NCBI GenBank assembly: GCA_903932685.1
Contig: CAIZGX010000001.1
Coordinates: 1-64,000, forward strand
DNA from: an uncultured Bacteroidota bacterium
Lineage (GTDB): Bacteria; Bacteroidota; Bacteroidia; Flavobacteriales_D; Sanyastnellaceae
Length of the DNA stretch: 64,000 bases
Direction of reading: 5' to 3'
The notes under the pieces were generated by a model. That model saw only the letters and a program-made list of their open reading frames with translations, made no database searches and was not told the DNA's origin. The translations under genes and the position numbers were made by a program. This document shows positions 45,253 to 57,075 of the stretch, in pieces (position 1 is the first letter of the stretch; each line of letters starts with the position of its first letter).

Positions 45253-46337
45253 GATTCGCCTTTGTTTAGTTTAATGTCGTTAACGAATTGCTTAATCTTT
45301 TGCTCGTCTTCTTTTTTGCAGACCAACAATGAAACACCTGTGTCTACCACAATGTATCCGTTTAGTCCGTGAAGTACAACCAACTTCTCGCTACCCACGT
45401 GCACAACGCTGTCTGAGCAGTTGTACAACATTACGTTCTCTCCCACTACACCGTTGTTGTGTTCATCGGAAGACAATTGTGTGTGAAGAGATCCCCATGT
45501 CCCAAGATCGCTCCATCCGAAATCGCTCAATACCACATTTACATTTTTTGCTTTTTCCATTATACCGTAATCGATACTTATGTTTTCGCAACTGCTATAC
45601 ATGTTGTTTATGAACGCCGCTTCTTCTGCAGTTCCGTACTTACCTTTTCCCTCTTCGAACTGAGAATACATTTCAGGAAGATGATTTTGAAACGCCTTCA
45701 TAATCGAAGGTAAATTCCACACAAAAATCCCAGAGTTCCAGTAGAAGTCGCCGCTTTCAATGAAGTCCTTCGCCAATTCCAAATTCGGTTTTTCAGTGAA
45801 GGTTTTTACTTTCTTCACGCGATCGTTATCTACGTCCTTCGCATCGGCCCATTGAATATATCCGTAGCCTGTGTCAGGCCGTGTAGGCTTAATTCCAAGC
45901 GTTACCAGGTTACCAGATTTATTCGCTTGATTCATGCTGATCTGAATGTCTTCAATGAAAGATGCTTCACGTGTAATCAAGTGATCGCTTGGTGCCACAA
46001 CGATGTTTGCATCGGGCGTGCGCTCTGCTATCCAGAAGGCTGAATAAGCCACACACGGAGCTGTGTTACGCATGAAAGGTTCACACAAGACTTGCTCTGG
46101 TTTTAGATCGGGCAATTGCTCTAACACAAGCGCCTTGTATCTCTCGTTCGTTACTACCAAAATATTTTCTTTCGGAACGAGCGGAAGAAAACGATCATAC
46201 GTCATTTGAATAAGTGTGCGTCCCGTTCCAAGAATATCGTGAAACTGCTTTGGAAAAGCGGTGCGACTCATAGGCCAGAATCTTGAACCAATTCCGCCTG
46301 CCATGATTACGCAGTAGTTTTTTGAAATATCAGTCAT
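45243..46337 (-). CDS. manC: Mannose-1-phosphate guanylyltransferase
   Basis: Makes GDP-mannose for glycoconjugates. Nucleotidyltransferase signature CVIMAGGIGSRFWPMSRTAF, then PKQFHDILG, and sugar-phosphate residues in VKTFTEKPNLELAKDFI and FYWNSGIFVWNLPSIMKAF. 364 aa, so only the transferase domain is present without the isomerase domain of the bifunctional form. A near-consensus TACTTTTA box lies 4 nt before the ATG (46342-46349). 17 nt after fumC. Confidence 0.93.
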   Translation of the reverse strand: MTDISKNYCVIMAGGIGSRFWPMSRTAFPKQFHDILGTGRTLIQMTYDRFLPLVPKENILVVTNERYKALVLEQLPDLKPEQVLCEPFMRNTAPCVAYSAFWIAERTPDANIVVAPSDHLITREASFIEDIQISMNQANKSGNLVTLGIKPTRPDTGYGYIQWADAKDVDNDRVKKVKTFTEKPNLELAKDFIESGDFYWNSGIFVWNLPSIMKAFQNHLPEMYSQFEEGKGKYGTAEEAAFINNMYSSCENISIDYGIMEKAKNVNVVLSDFGWSDLGTWGSLHTQLSSDEHNNGVVGENVMLYNCSDSVVHVGSEKLVVLHGLNGYIVVDTGVSLLVCKKEDEQKIKQFVNDIKLNKGESWV

Positions 46338-46354
46338 GTACTAAAAGTATCAAA

Positions 46355-47758
46355 TTATTGTGGAAGTTTTCCTACCATTTTCGAGGGAACTACAATCTCG
46401 TCATATTCCTCCGCAGTCACATGTCCTAAACGAATGGCTTCTTCACGAAGCGTAGTTCCATTCTTGTGCGCTGTCTTAGCAATCTCAGCAGCTTTGTAGT
46501 ATCCAATTTTTGTATTCAATGAAGTCACCAACATTAATGAATTGTTCACTAACTCTTCAATGCGTGAGTAATTCGGCTCAATTCCAACTGCACAATTTAC
46601 ATCGAAAGAAACGCAAGCGTCTCCCAATAGAATTGCACTTTGCAAGAAGTTATATGCCATCATTGGCTTAAACACATTCAACTCATAATGTCCTTGTGTA
46701 CCACCAACAGTGATTGCAACGTCGTTACCCATGACTTGAGCGCAAACCATGGTTAGCGCTTCGCATTGGGTTGGGTTCACTTTACCTGGCATGATGGAAG
46801 ATCCCGGCTCGTTTTCAGGGATATGAATTTCTCCAATTCCACTGCGTGGTCCGCTAGCCATCATGCGAATGTCGTTCGCGATTTTATTCAATGAAACAGC
46901 GAGTTGTTTCAACGCACCGTGCGTTTCAACAATACCATCGTGTGCAGCAAGTGCCTCAAATTTATTAGGGGCGGTAATAAAAGGAAGCCCGCTGAACTCA
47001 GCAATTTTTTGAGCTACTAATTCTGAATATCCTTCAGGCGTATTGATTCCTGTGCCAACTGCAGTTCCGCCAAGCGCTAGTTCGCCTAAATGAGAAAGTG
47101 TATTGTTCAATGCACGAAGACCGTGATTGAGTTGTGCAACATATCCGCTTAATTCTTGTCCCAATGTAACCGGTGTTGCATCCATTAAATGTGTGCGACC
47201 GATTTTCACTACGTTCATGAACTCTTTCGATTTCGCAGCAAGCGTGTCGCGCAGTTGCGTTACACCCGGAATGGTAACTCGCACAACCGCTTCGTATGCC
47301 GCCATATGCATAGCGGTTGGATATGTGTCATTTGAAGATTGTGATTTATTGACGTCGTCGTTTGGATTCAATAACATTTGTCCTTCGCCCAATTGTCCAC
47401 CAGCCAAAACGTGTGCGCGATTTGCAACCACTTCGTTCACGTTCATGTTGCTTTGTGTACCTGAACCGGTTTGCCAGATTACCAACGGGAATTGATCGTA
47501 CAATTCACCACGAACAATCTCGTCGCACACGGCAGAAATTGCATCGCGCTTTTCAACTGGCAATACTCCTAACTCGCAATTGGCATGTGCTGCAGCCTTC
47601 TTCAATGTGCCAAAAGCTTTCACAATTTCCTTCGGCATACTTGCCTCTGGACCAATTTTAAAGTTATTTCTAGAGCGTTCCGTTTGTGCTCCCCAATACA
47701 CATGAGCGGGTACTTTTACTTCACCCATTGTGTCTTTTTCAATACGAAAATTTTCCAT
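46355..47758 (-). CDS. fumC: Fumarate hydratase, class II
   Basis: TCA-cycle hydration of fumarate to malate. The superfamily signature [17 protein letters not shown] is at about 317. Also [27 protein letters not shown] and [14 protein letters not shown], all as in FumC. 467 aa is typical. An iron-independent enzyme. 17 nt downstream of prfB and 17 nt upstream of manC on the same strand, with no promoter or terminator visible between them. Confidence 0.97.
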   Translation of the reverse strand: MENFRIEKDTMGEVKVPAHVYWGAQTERSRNNFKIGPEASMPKEIVKAFGTLKKAAAHANCELGVLPVEKRDAISAVCDEIVRGELYDQFPLVIWQTGSGTQSNMNVNEVVANRAHVLAGGQLGEGQMLLNPNDDVNKSQSSNDTYPTAMHMAAYEAVVRVTIPGVTQLRDTLAAKSKEFMNVVKIGRTHLMDATPVTLGQELSGYVAQLNHGLRALNNTLSHLGELALGGTAVGTGINTPEGYSELVAQKIAEFSGLPFITAPNKFEALAAHDGIVETHGALKQLAVSLNKIANDIRMMASGPRSGIGEIHIPENEPGSSIMPGKVNPTQCEALTMVCAQVMGNDVAITVGGTQGHYELNVFKPMMAYNFLQSAILLGDACVSFDVNCAVGIEPNYSRIEELVNNSLMLVTSLNTKIGYYKAAEIAKTAHKNGTTLREEAIRLGHVTAEEYDEIVVPSKMVGKLPQ

Positions 47759-47775
47759 GTTCGTTATGTGTTAAA

Positions 47776-48895
47776 TTATAAATCGTCGTTATCGGAATGC
47801 TGAACACCTTTTCCTTGACCCATTAAAAATGCTTTCAAGAAATTATCTATTTCACCATTCATTACTTTTTCTACATCGCTCGTTTCTTCACCCGTGCGAA
47901 CGTCTTTCACCAATTTGTATGGTTGCATAACGTAGTTACGAATTTGTGAACCCCATTCGATTTTCTTTTTCCCTGCTTCAATTTCATCGCGTGCAGCGTG
48001 ACGTCTAGCCAACTCGGCTTCAAACAATTGTGACTTCAGCAATTGCAAAGCCTTTTCTTTGTTTTGAAGTTGTGAGCGCGTCTCGGTGTTATCGATGATA
48101 ATTCCTGAAGGCTTGTGTTTCAAACGCACACCGGTTTCAACCTTGTTTACGTTTTGTCCACCTGCACCACCGGAGCGGAACGTGTCCCAAGAAATATCTG
48201 CAGGATTGATGTGAATGTCAATGGTATCGTCTACAAGCGGATACACATAAACACTCACGAAAGAAGTGTGACGTTTTGCGTTTGAATCGAATGGTGAAAT
48301 ACGCACTAAACGATGCACGCCGTTTTCACCCTTCAACATACCAAATGCAAACGGACCTTCGAATTCGAGCGTGCACTGTTTTACACCTGCTACATCTCCT
48401 TCTTGAAGATCGAGTTCTTTTACTTTGTAGCCACTCTTTTCACCCCACATGATGTACATGCGCATGAGCATACTTGCCCAATCGCAACTCTCTGTACCAC
48501 CAGCACCAGCAGTGATTTGAAGGACCGCGCTTAAGTTATCTTCTTCAGCAGAAAGCATGTTTTTAAACTCAAGCTCTTCGAGCTCGGTAGAAGCAACTTT
48601 ATACTGCACATCGAGTTCAGCTTCGTCTACTTCGCCTTCCTTGAAAAATTCATAAAGCACTTGGGTGTCGTCAACCGCAGATTGACATTTTTGATAAGCA
48701 TCTGTCCACAATTTTTTATTGCGGATTTGCTTCATGGTTGCCTCGGCTTTTTTCGGATCGTTCCAAAAGTCGGGGTCTTGTGTTAGTTTTTCGTCTTCAC
48801 GAATTTGGAGGAGTTTTACCTCCACGTCAAAGATACCTCCCGAGCGCTCTCGTGCGCTCTTTCAGTTCGTTGATCGCGTCAATTGATATCGCCAT
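47776..48895 (-). CDS. prfB: Peptide chain release factor 2, made by programmed +1 frameshift
   Basis: RF2 ends translation at UGA and UAA. The track shows only the second frame (47776-48825). Upstream in the other frame is ATG at 48895 and 22 codons ([20 protein letters not shown] then YL), ending in CTT TGA C. A +1 slip at CTT TGA C joins the two frames and gives a product of 372 aa. Domain evidence: SPF tripeptide ([15 protein letters not shown]) for stop recognition and GGQ ([20 protein letters not shown]) for peptidyl hydrolysis. The UGA is read by RF2 itself, so expression is self-limiting. Head of a likely unit prfB-fumC-manC-TonB_C-hutH. Confidence 0.95.
48827..48841 (-). promoter_or_regulatory. 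RF2 autoregulatory +1 frameshift site
   Basis: Minus strand reads GGGAGGTATCTTTGAC across 48841-48826: an internal Shine-Dalgarno-like GGGAGG, 3 nt spacer (TAT), the slippery CTT, in-frame TGA, and the C that weakens termination. It is nearly identical to the classical prfB signal. The SD-like piece is remarkable in a phylum that seldom uses SD for initiation. Confidence 0.95.
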
Positions 48896-48916
48896 CTGGA
48901 ATGAAATTTTATAGCG

Positions 48917-48950
48917 CAAAAGTACGCCATTTAATCTAAAAACGAATCAA
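48917..48950 (-). promoter_or_regulatory. prfB promoter
   Basis: TACTTTTG (48924-48917), full consensus, with TTG (48950-48948) 23 nt upstream, inside the 3' end of recX. The leader to the ATG at 48895 is about 20 nt. Confidence 0.65.
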
Positions 48951-49422
48951 AACTTTCGCTCACCTCACGAAGGACTTTAAACACTTCTTCCGTCTGGAAA
49001 CCTTTTCGAATCAAGGCTTTCGCCGCATACTGATTTTTTAACCTTCCTTTCTTTTCATATTTTTTTTGAAGAACAGGAAGCAGTAATCTTATTTGAAGAG
49101 CATCCCCTTCATTCGGCAGATTTCGAATAGCGTCTTGAATGTTCCGGGGAGAAACGCGTTTAGCTTTGAGATGCAATTCAATTTTTCGCTTGCTCCATTT
49201 TCGAAATTCAAAATGATCATGAGCAAATGCTGAAGCGAAACGCGATTCACTTAATAGATTCTGTGTAATCAACTCCGCCATGAGATCTTGTCGATCCTTT
49301 GGCCACACTCCGTATTGAATTAATTTCTTTTCTACATCGAATGGTGCGCGTTCGGCCTTATCGCAGTAACGTCGAATCTTCAATCGGCATTTCGCTAGAT
49401 CTAATGGCGCTTCGTTTTGCAT
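48931..49422 (-). CDS. recX: Regulatory protein RecX
   Basis: Inhibits RecA filaments. Three-helix repeat protein of 163 aa: LAKCRLKIRRYCDKAERAPF, LIQYGVWPKDRQDLMAELIT, SESRFASAFAHDHFEFRKWS, KRKIELHLKAKRVSP, AAKALIRKGFQTEEVFKVL. These are the RecX features RFA..F..DK and W...KI...L. No recA nearby. A weak TAATTTAG box lies upstream. The prfB promoter lies within its last codons and beyond. Confidence 0.88.
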   Translation of the reverse strand: MQNEAPLDLAKCRLKIRRYCDKAERAPFDVEKKLIQYGVWPKDRQDLMAELITQNLLSESRFASAFAHDHFEFRKWSKRKIELHLKAKRVSPRNIQDAIRNLPNEGDALQIRLLLPVLQKKYEKKGRLKNQYAAKALIRKGFQTEEVFKVLREVSESFDSFLD

Positions 49423-49489
49423 TTTTCTAAATTAGAAATAATACTTTGTCTGGAGTGAAATGTTCAAAGGAATTATGAAAATTCTTTGT

Positions 49490-49497
49490 TAAATTTG
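49490..49497 (+). promoter_or_regulatory. -7 box (TAAATTTG) of the DUF349 gene
   Basis: Full match to TAnnTTTG, 22 nt upstream of the ATG at 49520. No TTG at the usual -33 distance. Confidence 0.5.
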
Positions 49498-49519
49498 TGA
49501 TAGAATCGAAGATAGAAAA

Positions 49520-51208
49520 ATGAAAGAGGAATTAATAGGCCAGTTGCGCGACTTACTTCAAGCTGAAGATATTATGTTGGTGCGTGATCAAGTAAAGAAC
49601 ATTCGCAGTAACTGGAAAGCTGAAAGCGTGAAAGAGCGGCAGTTGCAGTGGGAGCAATTCAAATCTGAAAATGCAGAAGGTGCGGAAGCAGATTTTGTTT
49701 ATGCGCCTCATGAATTGGAAGGCACGCTTCAAGAATTACTCAAAGATTACGAAGACAAAATTCAAGTTTCAGGCAAAGCCCTAGCACAAGAGCGCGCGCG
49801 AAACTTCGAAATAAAATCTGACTTGTGTGAACGCATGGAGCGACTTACCAAGAACGAAGAAAATATTGGGAAAGCTTTCTCTCTTCAAAAAGAAATAAAA
49901 GAATACTGGGACAATACTGGAGATGTTCCTGGAGATAAATATCCTGCTTTAATTGATCGTTGGCACAAGGCGAATCAAGACTTTTTCTATCACATCAATA
50001 TCTACAAAGAACTTCAAGCGAACGATTTAAAAGTAAATCAAAAGTTGAAGGAAGAATTGATGGAGTTAGCGAAAGGACTTTCCGCTATCGAGTCTATTAA
50101 TGAATTGGAAATTGAAGTGCGAAGACTTCAGCGTGAGTGGATGCTCATTGGTCCTTCTCCAAGAGAAACCTTCCAGCAAATGGGCGATGATTTCTTTGGG
50201 GTTCTTCGTATTGAACAAGAACGCGTTCAGACTCATTACGATGCGTTAAGCGCAAGCAGCAACGAAAATTTATCGAAGAAGACACTTCTTATTCAGCGCA
50301 TGAAAGAGATTCTCGAATTGGATCTTACTCAAAGCAACAGTTGGAACAAGTGGACCGAAGAAGTTTTGAAACTTCAAGAAGAATGGAAAACCATTGGTTG
50401 GGTGAAGAAGAAAGAGAACGAAGAGATTTGGCAAGAATTCCGTGGCCTATGCGATTTGTTTTTTACTAAGCGAGGAAATTATTTCGAATCTCGCAAAGAA
50501 GTTTACGAAAAAAACAAGAAAGCGAAAGAGGCGATTATTAATGAAGCGAAAACGCTTCAAGACAGCAGTGATTGGAAATTAGCAACTGAAGGAATTAAAA
50601 AACTTCAAGAAAATTGGAAACAGGTTGGTGGCGCCGATCCGAAAGAGGAGCAAAAACTATGGCAGCGCTTCCGCTCTGCTTGCGACATGTTCTTCCAAAG
50701 AAAGAAAGAACACTTTGGAGAATTGACCGGGATTCAAGAAGAGAACTTACGACTGAAAGAAGCTTTGCTGACAGAAATTGAAAACACTCCGCTTTCAGGA
50801 AACAAAAACGAAGATCTTTCAATGTTGCGTCTGTTCAATGAGCGCTGGCAAGCTTTGGGACATGTTCCAAGAGAGCAATACGCAAGCATGCAAGCGCGTC
50901 ATAAGGCCGCTTTCGACGACAAGTATGGTAAGTTGACTGCAGATCGCAAAGAAGCAGACATCACCCGCTACAAATCACGCATTGAAACCATTAAGTCTAC
51001 TGGCGACAAGGGATTGAGTAGAGAAAAAATGATCTTGCGCGACAAAGTAGATAAATTAAATGGCGATATCAAATCCTATGAAAATAACATGGGCATTTTC
51101 ACCGGTAAAGGAGCTGAAGGTATGCGCAAAGAAATTGAGAAAAAGATTGCCTCTGCCAAGCGTGAGATTTCAGAAATACTCGAAAAGATTTCTTTAATTC
51201 CGAATTAA
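49520..51208 (+). CDS. DUF349 repeat protein
   Basis: 562 residues, almost all charged alpha-helix and likely coiled coil. Several DUF349 repeats are visible through the recurring pattern LQEEWKTIGWVKKKENEEIW, LQENWKQVGGADPKEEQKLW, LFNERWQALGHVPREQYASM, together with FRGLCDLFFTKR and FRSACDMFFQRK. Function of the family is not established. Ends near a shared bidirectional terminator facing tig. Some related proteins are annotated as putative DNA repair ATPases through remote coiled-coil similarity, but no nucleotide-binding motif is seen here. Confidence 0.88.
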   Translation: MKEELIGQLRDLLQAEDIMLVRDQVKNIRSNWKAESVKERQLQWEQFKSENAEGAEADFVYAPHELEGTLQELLKDYEDKIQVSGKALAQERARNFEIKSDLCERMERLTKNEENIGKAFSLQKEIKEYWDNTGDVPGDKYPALIDRWHKANQDFFYHINIYKELQANDLKVNQKLKEELMELAKGLSAIESINELEIEVRRLQREWMLIGPSPRETFQQMGDDFFGVLRIEQERVQTHYDALSASSNENLSKKTLLIQRMKEILELDLTQSNSWNKWTEEVLKLQEEWKTIGWVKKKENEEIWQEFRGLCDLFFTKRGNYFESRKEVYEKNKKAKEAIINEAKTLQDSSDWKLATEGIKKLQENWKQVGGADPKEEQKLWQRFRSACDMFFQRKKEHFGELTGIQEENLRLKEALLTEIENTPLSGNKNEDLSMLRLFNERWQALGHVPREQYASMQARHKAAFDDKYGKLTADRKEADITRYKSRIETIKSTGDKGLSREKMILRDKVDKLNGDIKSYENNMGIFTGKGAEGMRKEIEKKIASAKREISEILEKISLIPN

Positions 51209-51230
51209 TTTTTTAAGAATCTAGACATAA

Positions 51231-51257
51231 AAAAACCTCGGATTCACCGAGGTTTTT
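51231..51257. terminator. Bidirectional terminator between DUF349 gene and tig
   Basis: Perfect 11-bp stem AAAAACCTCGG / CCGAGGTTTTT with 5-nt loop, A run on one side and T run on the other, between convergent genes. Confidence 0.93.
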
Positions 51258-51276
51258 CTTTTTTCGAAATTTCTAT

Positions 51277-52623
51277 TTAGTGCTGAGCACGGTGTTTGAA
51301 ATCTTCGTATGACAAACGCTCAATTTTCAAGGAGCAATTTGCTTGAACAACTTTCATTACTCCGTCTTCATAAAGCATGTCGTAAACATTCTTCGCTTCG
51401 TCTTGCTTTGCAAGTGTTTGCTTTGCTAATTGATCAAGACGCTCTTCATCTACTGGCATTCCGTAAGACTTGAAACGATCTACCAAAGACGCTTTAACGT
51501 AATCCATAGCATCATCTACGGAAACTTTGATTTCGTTTTCCTTAATAATTTTATTCTCAATCAATTGCCATTTCAATCCGTTTGCGTAGCCAGGGTATTC
51601 CATTTCCAACTGAGCCATTTCAATGGGCTTCTCGTTGGTCATAAGAATGAAGCGCTTCAAGAATTCATCAGGCAATTCAATAGATACCATATCAACAATA
51701 TCTTTCGCAAAGTCACGCTTGAACATCCACTCAGAATCTTTTTCGAACATAGCAGCTAAGTCAGCCGTTACGCGAGCTTTCATCTCTTCTTCAGAAGTTA
51801 CAGTGCCCGGAGTGAATAACTTATCGAACAATTCTTCATTAAGCTCAGCAGGTTGCATGCGCATAATCTCAGAGATTGTTATTTGGAATTTTGAATCGAT
51901 GTGGTGAAGGTCGTGGTGTGTTACACCCAACATACGAGAAAGATCTTCGTGATCGGCATTCAATAAGAACGGATCAACCACAGCTATTTCACCAATGTTC
52001 TTTCCAACGAACAACGCTTTCGTTGCTTCATCTTTGATGTATTCCAAGAAGATGGAAGTCTTGTTTGAAACACCGCCTTCTTTCACAGAACCGTCTTCAT
52101 TTAGTTCAGCAACTTCAGCCATGATCATGTCTTCCGACTCTGTAAGTTCTGGCTTAGACAATTGACCGTGACGACGAGCGTATTCCTTCATTTGACGAGA
52201 TATTAACTCCTCATTGATGTCTACTTCAAGTTTCGTAAAAGTCTTCGACTTATTTAAATTCAAATCGAATGTTGGCGCATAAGCAATTTCATACATGAAG
52301 ATGAAAGTGGAAGGATTGTCCCAATCTCCTACGTCAGTGCCATCAATTGGAATTGGACTACCCAACAGTTCAAGTTTGTTCTCAGCAACATAGTTACCGA
52401 TTGCCTCTTGCAGCATTCTGTTTATTTCGTCGACCAATATAGACTTTCCGTAACGCTGTTTCACCAAAGAAGCAGGAACTGCACCTTTGCGAAAACCAGG
52501 CAATTCAACGCGCTTACGATAGGTCTTTAGGGCCGTTTCGTAAGTCTCGTTGTAATCAATAGGGTCAAGAGTCACCTTCAACTCTCCTACAAGAGAGCCG
52601 GCGTTTAGTTGTTCAATATTCAT
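51277..52623 (-). CDS. tig: Trigger factor
   Basis: Ribosome-bound chaperone. The N-terminal ribosome-binding domain is seen (YRKRVELPGFRKGAVPASLV, about 35-54, with the GFRKG tail-binding signature). The middle PPIase domain is degenerate, as usual in Bacteroidota (no clear FKBP signature). A C-terminal helical arm domain follows from about 270. 448 aa. Located 31 nt downstream of atpC with no promoter seen, so it is probably cotranscribed with atpD-atpC. Confidence 0.9.
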   Translation of the reverse strand: MNIEQLNAGSLVGELKVTLDPIDYNETYETALKTYRKRVELPGFRKGAVPASLVKQRYGKSILVDEINRMLQEAIGNYVAENKLELLGSPIPIDGTDVGDWDNPSTFIFMYEIAYAPTFDLNLNKSKTFTKLEVDINEELISRQMKEYARRHGQLSKPELTESEDMIMAEVAELNEDGSVKEGGVSNKTSIFLEYIKDEATKALFVGKNIGEIAVVDPFLLNADHEDLSRMLGVTHHDLHHIDSKFQITISEIMRMQPAELNEELFDKLFTPGTVTSEEEMKARVTADLAAMFEKDSEWMFKRDFAKDIVDMVSIELPDEFLKRFILMTNEKPIEMAQLEMEYPGYANGLKWQLIENKIIKENEIKVSVDDAMDYVKASLVDRFKSYGMPVDEERLDQLAKQTLAKQDEAKNVYDMLYEDGVMKVVQANCSLKIERLSYEDFKHRAQH

Positions 52624-52654
52624 ATCGATAGATTGTTCTTCCGTTTAGGAAGTG

Positions 52655-52891
52655 TTATTCAGCTAAAACCATTACTTGGTTGTTCAATACCTCAACGGTA
52701 CCGCCAAGCACTTCAAAAGTCAATTCTTTGCCTTGAGCATCTTTCACTCGCACGTTTCCTTTTTTCAATGACGAAATAAGAGGGGCGTGATTGTTCAAGA
52801 TTCCCAATCCACCTGAGCTTCCAGGAAGGAAAACATATTCTGCTTCTCCTTGAAAGAGGACGGTTTCTGGGGTAATTATTTCAACGCGCAT
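52655..52891 (-). CDS. atpC: F1 ATP synthase epsilon subunit, short form
   Basis: Only 78 aa: the beta-sandwich domain that binds gamma and the c-ring (MRVEIITPETVLFQGEAEYV, FLPGSSGGLGILNNHAPLIS, VLNNQVMVLAE). The C-terminal two-helix inhibitory domain of the usual 130-140 aa subunit is missing. The short form is common in Bacteroidota. 8 nt downstream of atpD. The other F1Fo genes are not in this window. Confidence 0.93.
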   Translation of the reverse strand: MRVEIITPETVLFQGEAEYVFLPGSSGGLGILNNHAPLISSLKKGNVRVKDAQGKELTFEVLGGTVEVLNNQVMVLAE

Positions 52892-52899
52892 AATTGCTA

Positions 52900-55620
<2,721 letters not shown>

Positions 55621-55623
55621 GCA

Positions 55624-57075
55624 GTGAAGGCCTTCACAGCACTTATTCAAAACAAACCAATTCTATTTTGGGGAAGCCTATTCGCTCTTACGCAAGGAAT
55701 TGCTGTTGCGTTTGAAATGAACTTTCTATTTATTCTTCCTGCTGCCCTATTTGCCTTATGGTTGGCCATTCATAAAATCGAATGGGTGTGGTTCTTCAGC
55801 GTAATGGCCACTCCTTTGAGTGTTAATTTGGAGGAAATGGAAGTGGCACACATTGGCATGTACCTTCCAACGGAACCGATAATAGCTGCTCTCTTACTCT
55901 TGATGATTTTTAAAATCATTTCCGGAAAAAGCGTCGACCGAAGAATATTTAAACATCCTTTCACCTACATTATCGGCTTGTATTTATTGTGGATGATTTT
56001 CACGGCGGTTACAAGTGAGTATCCTCTTGTTTCATTTAAGTTCATAGCCACACGCCTGTGGTTTATCTCTGGATTTTATTTGCTTGGTGCTCATCTTTTC
56101 CAGGACCTTTCGAACATAAAAAAATTCTTCGCGAGTTATTTAGCTCCGCTCTGTATTGTGATAATTTACACGGTATCGCGACACGCTCAATTCAATTTCG
56201 ACAAAGAAAGTGCGCACTGGGTTATGGAGCCTCTTTTCAAAGATCACACGAGTTACGGTGCTGTTTTGGCCATGTTTTTTCCGGTTTGCATTGGCCTGCT
56301 TTTTTTGAAAAAGAAAAGCCCCTTGGTGACCTTCTTAATATACGCCGCCTTAATCATCGTGTCCATTGGGCTTGTACTGTCGTTCACACGTGCGGCTTGG
56401 GTCTCGGTAGTTGTTGCATTTGGAGTGCTACTAATCATGATGTTACGCATTCCACTGAAATACGTGTTGTATGGAACAGTCATATTCGGAAGTGTTCTCC
56501 TTTTTTCGTGGGATAACATTCAACAAGAACTTGGACAGAATAAGCAAGAGAGTAGCGATAAATTAGATGAACACGTTTCCTCTATTTCGAATGTTTCTTC
56601 CGACGCTTCGAATCTAGAACGATTGAACCGATGGCATTGCGCTATGGAAATGTTTAGCAGAAGGCCTATTGTCGGATGGGGACCTGGAACTTATCAATTC
56701 GTTTACGCGCCGTTTCAGCAAGCGAAAGATCGAACTATTATAAGCACAAACAATGGTGATGGTGGTAACGCGCACAGCGAATACTTAGGTCCGCTGGCGG
56801 AAGAAGGTGTTTTGGGTATGCTGCTATTTATTTCAATTTTTGTGTATACCGTCATACTCGGATTTAAATTGTTTTACGCGGCTGTAGAGAAAGAGCATCG
56901 GGCAATTATAGCCAGTGCGTTCTTAGGATTAATAACGTATTTCGTGCACGGCACCTTAAACAATTATTTAGATACAGACAAAGCTTCGGTGCCGTTTTGG
57001 GGATTCATCGGAATCTTAGTAGCGATGGATTTGTTTCATTTGAAAAAAGAAAAAACAACTATTTCCAGCAAATAG
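55624..57075 (+). CDS. O-antigen ligase/polymerase-like membrane protein (Wzy_C)
   Basis: About ten to twelve TM segments in 483 aa. Features of the ligase/polymerase group: a large periplasmic loop with RLNRWHCAMEMFSRRPIVGW then GPGTYQF, and NAHSEYLGPLAEEGVLGMLL, the His and region typical of Wzy_C domains. Starts with GTG at 55624. Could be a polymerase instead of a ligase; sequence alone does not settle it. Operon with Wzz. 17-nt convergent overlap with the SpoIIE phosphatase gene. Confidence 0.87.
   Translation: MKAFTALIQNKPILFWGSLFALTQGIAVAFEMNFLFILPAALFALWLAIHKIEWVWFFSVMATPLSVNLEEMEVAHIGMYLPTEPIIAALLLLMIFKIISGKSVDRRIFKHPFTYIIGLYLLWMIFTAVTSEYPLVSFKFIATRLWFISGFYLLGAHLFQDLSNIKKFFASYLAPLCIVIIYTVSRHAQFNFDKESAHWVMEPLFKDHTSYGAVLAMFFPVCIGLLFLKKKSPLVTFLIYAALIIVSIGLVLSFTRAAWVSVVVAFGVLLIMMLRIPLKYVLYGTVIFGSVLLFSWDNIQQELGQNKQESSDKLDEHVSSISNVSSDASNLERLNRWHCAMEMFSRRPIVGWGPGTYQFVYAPFQQAKDRTIISTNNGDGGNAHSEYLGPLAEEGVLGMLLFISIFVYTVILGFKLFYAAVEKEHRAIIASAFLGLITYFVHGTLNNYLDTDKASVPFWGFIGILVAMDLFHLKKEKTTISSK

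Noticed and set aside
48823-48825. GTG at 48825 as the prfB start
   Set aside because: The upstream frame with CTT TGA C and SD-like GGGAGG explains the gene by frameshifting, as in most bacteria.
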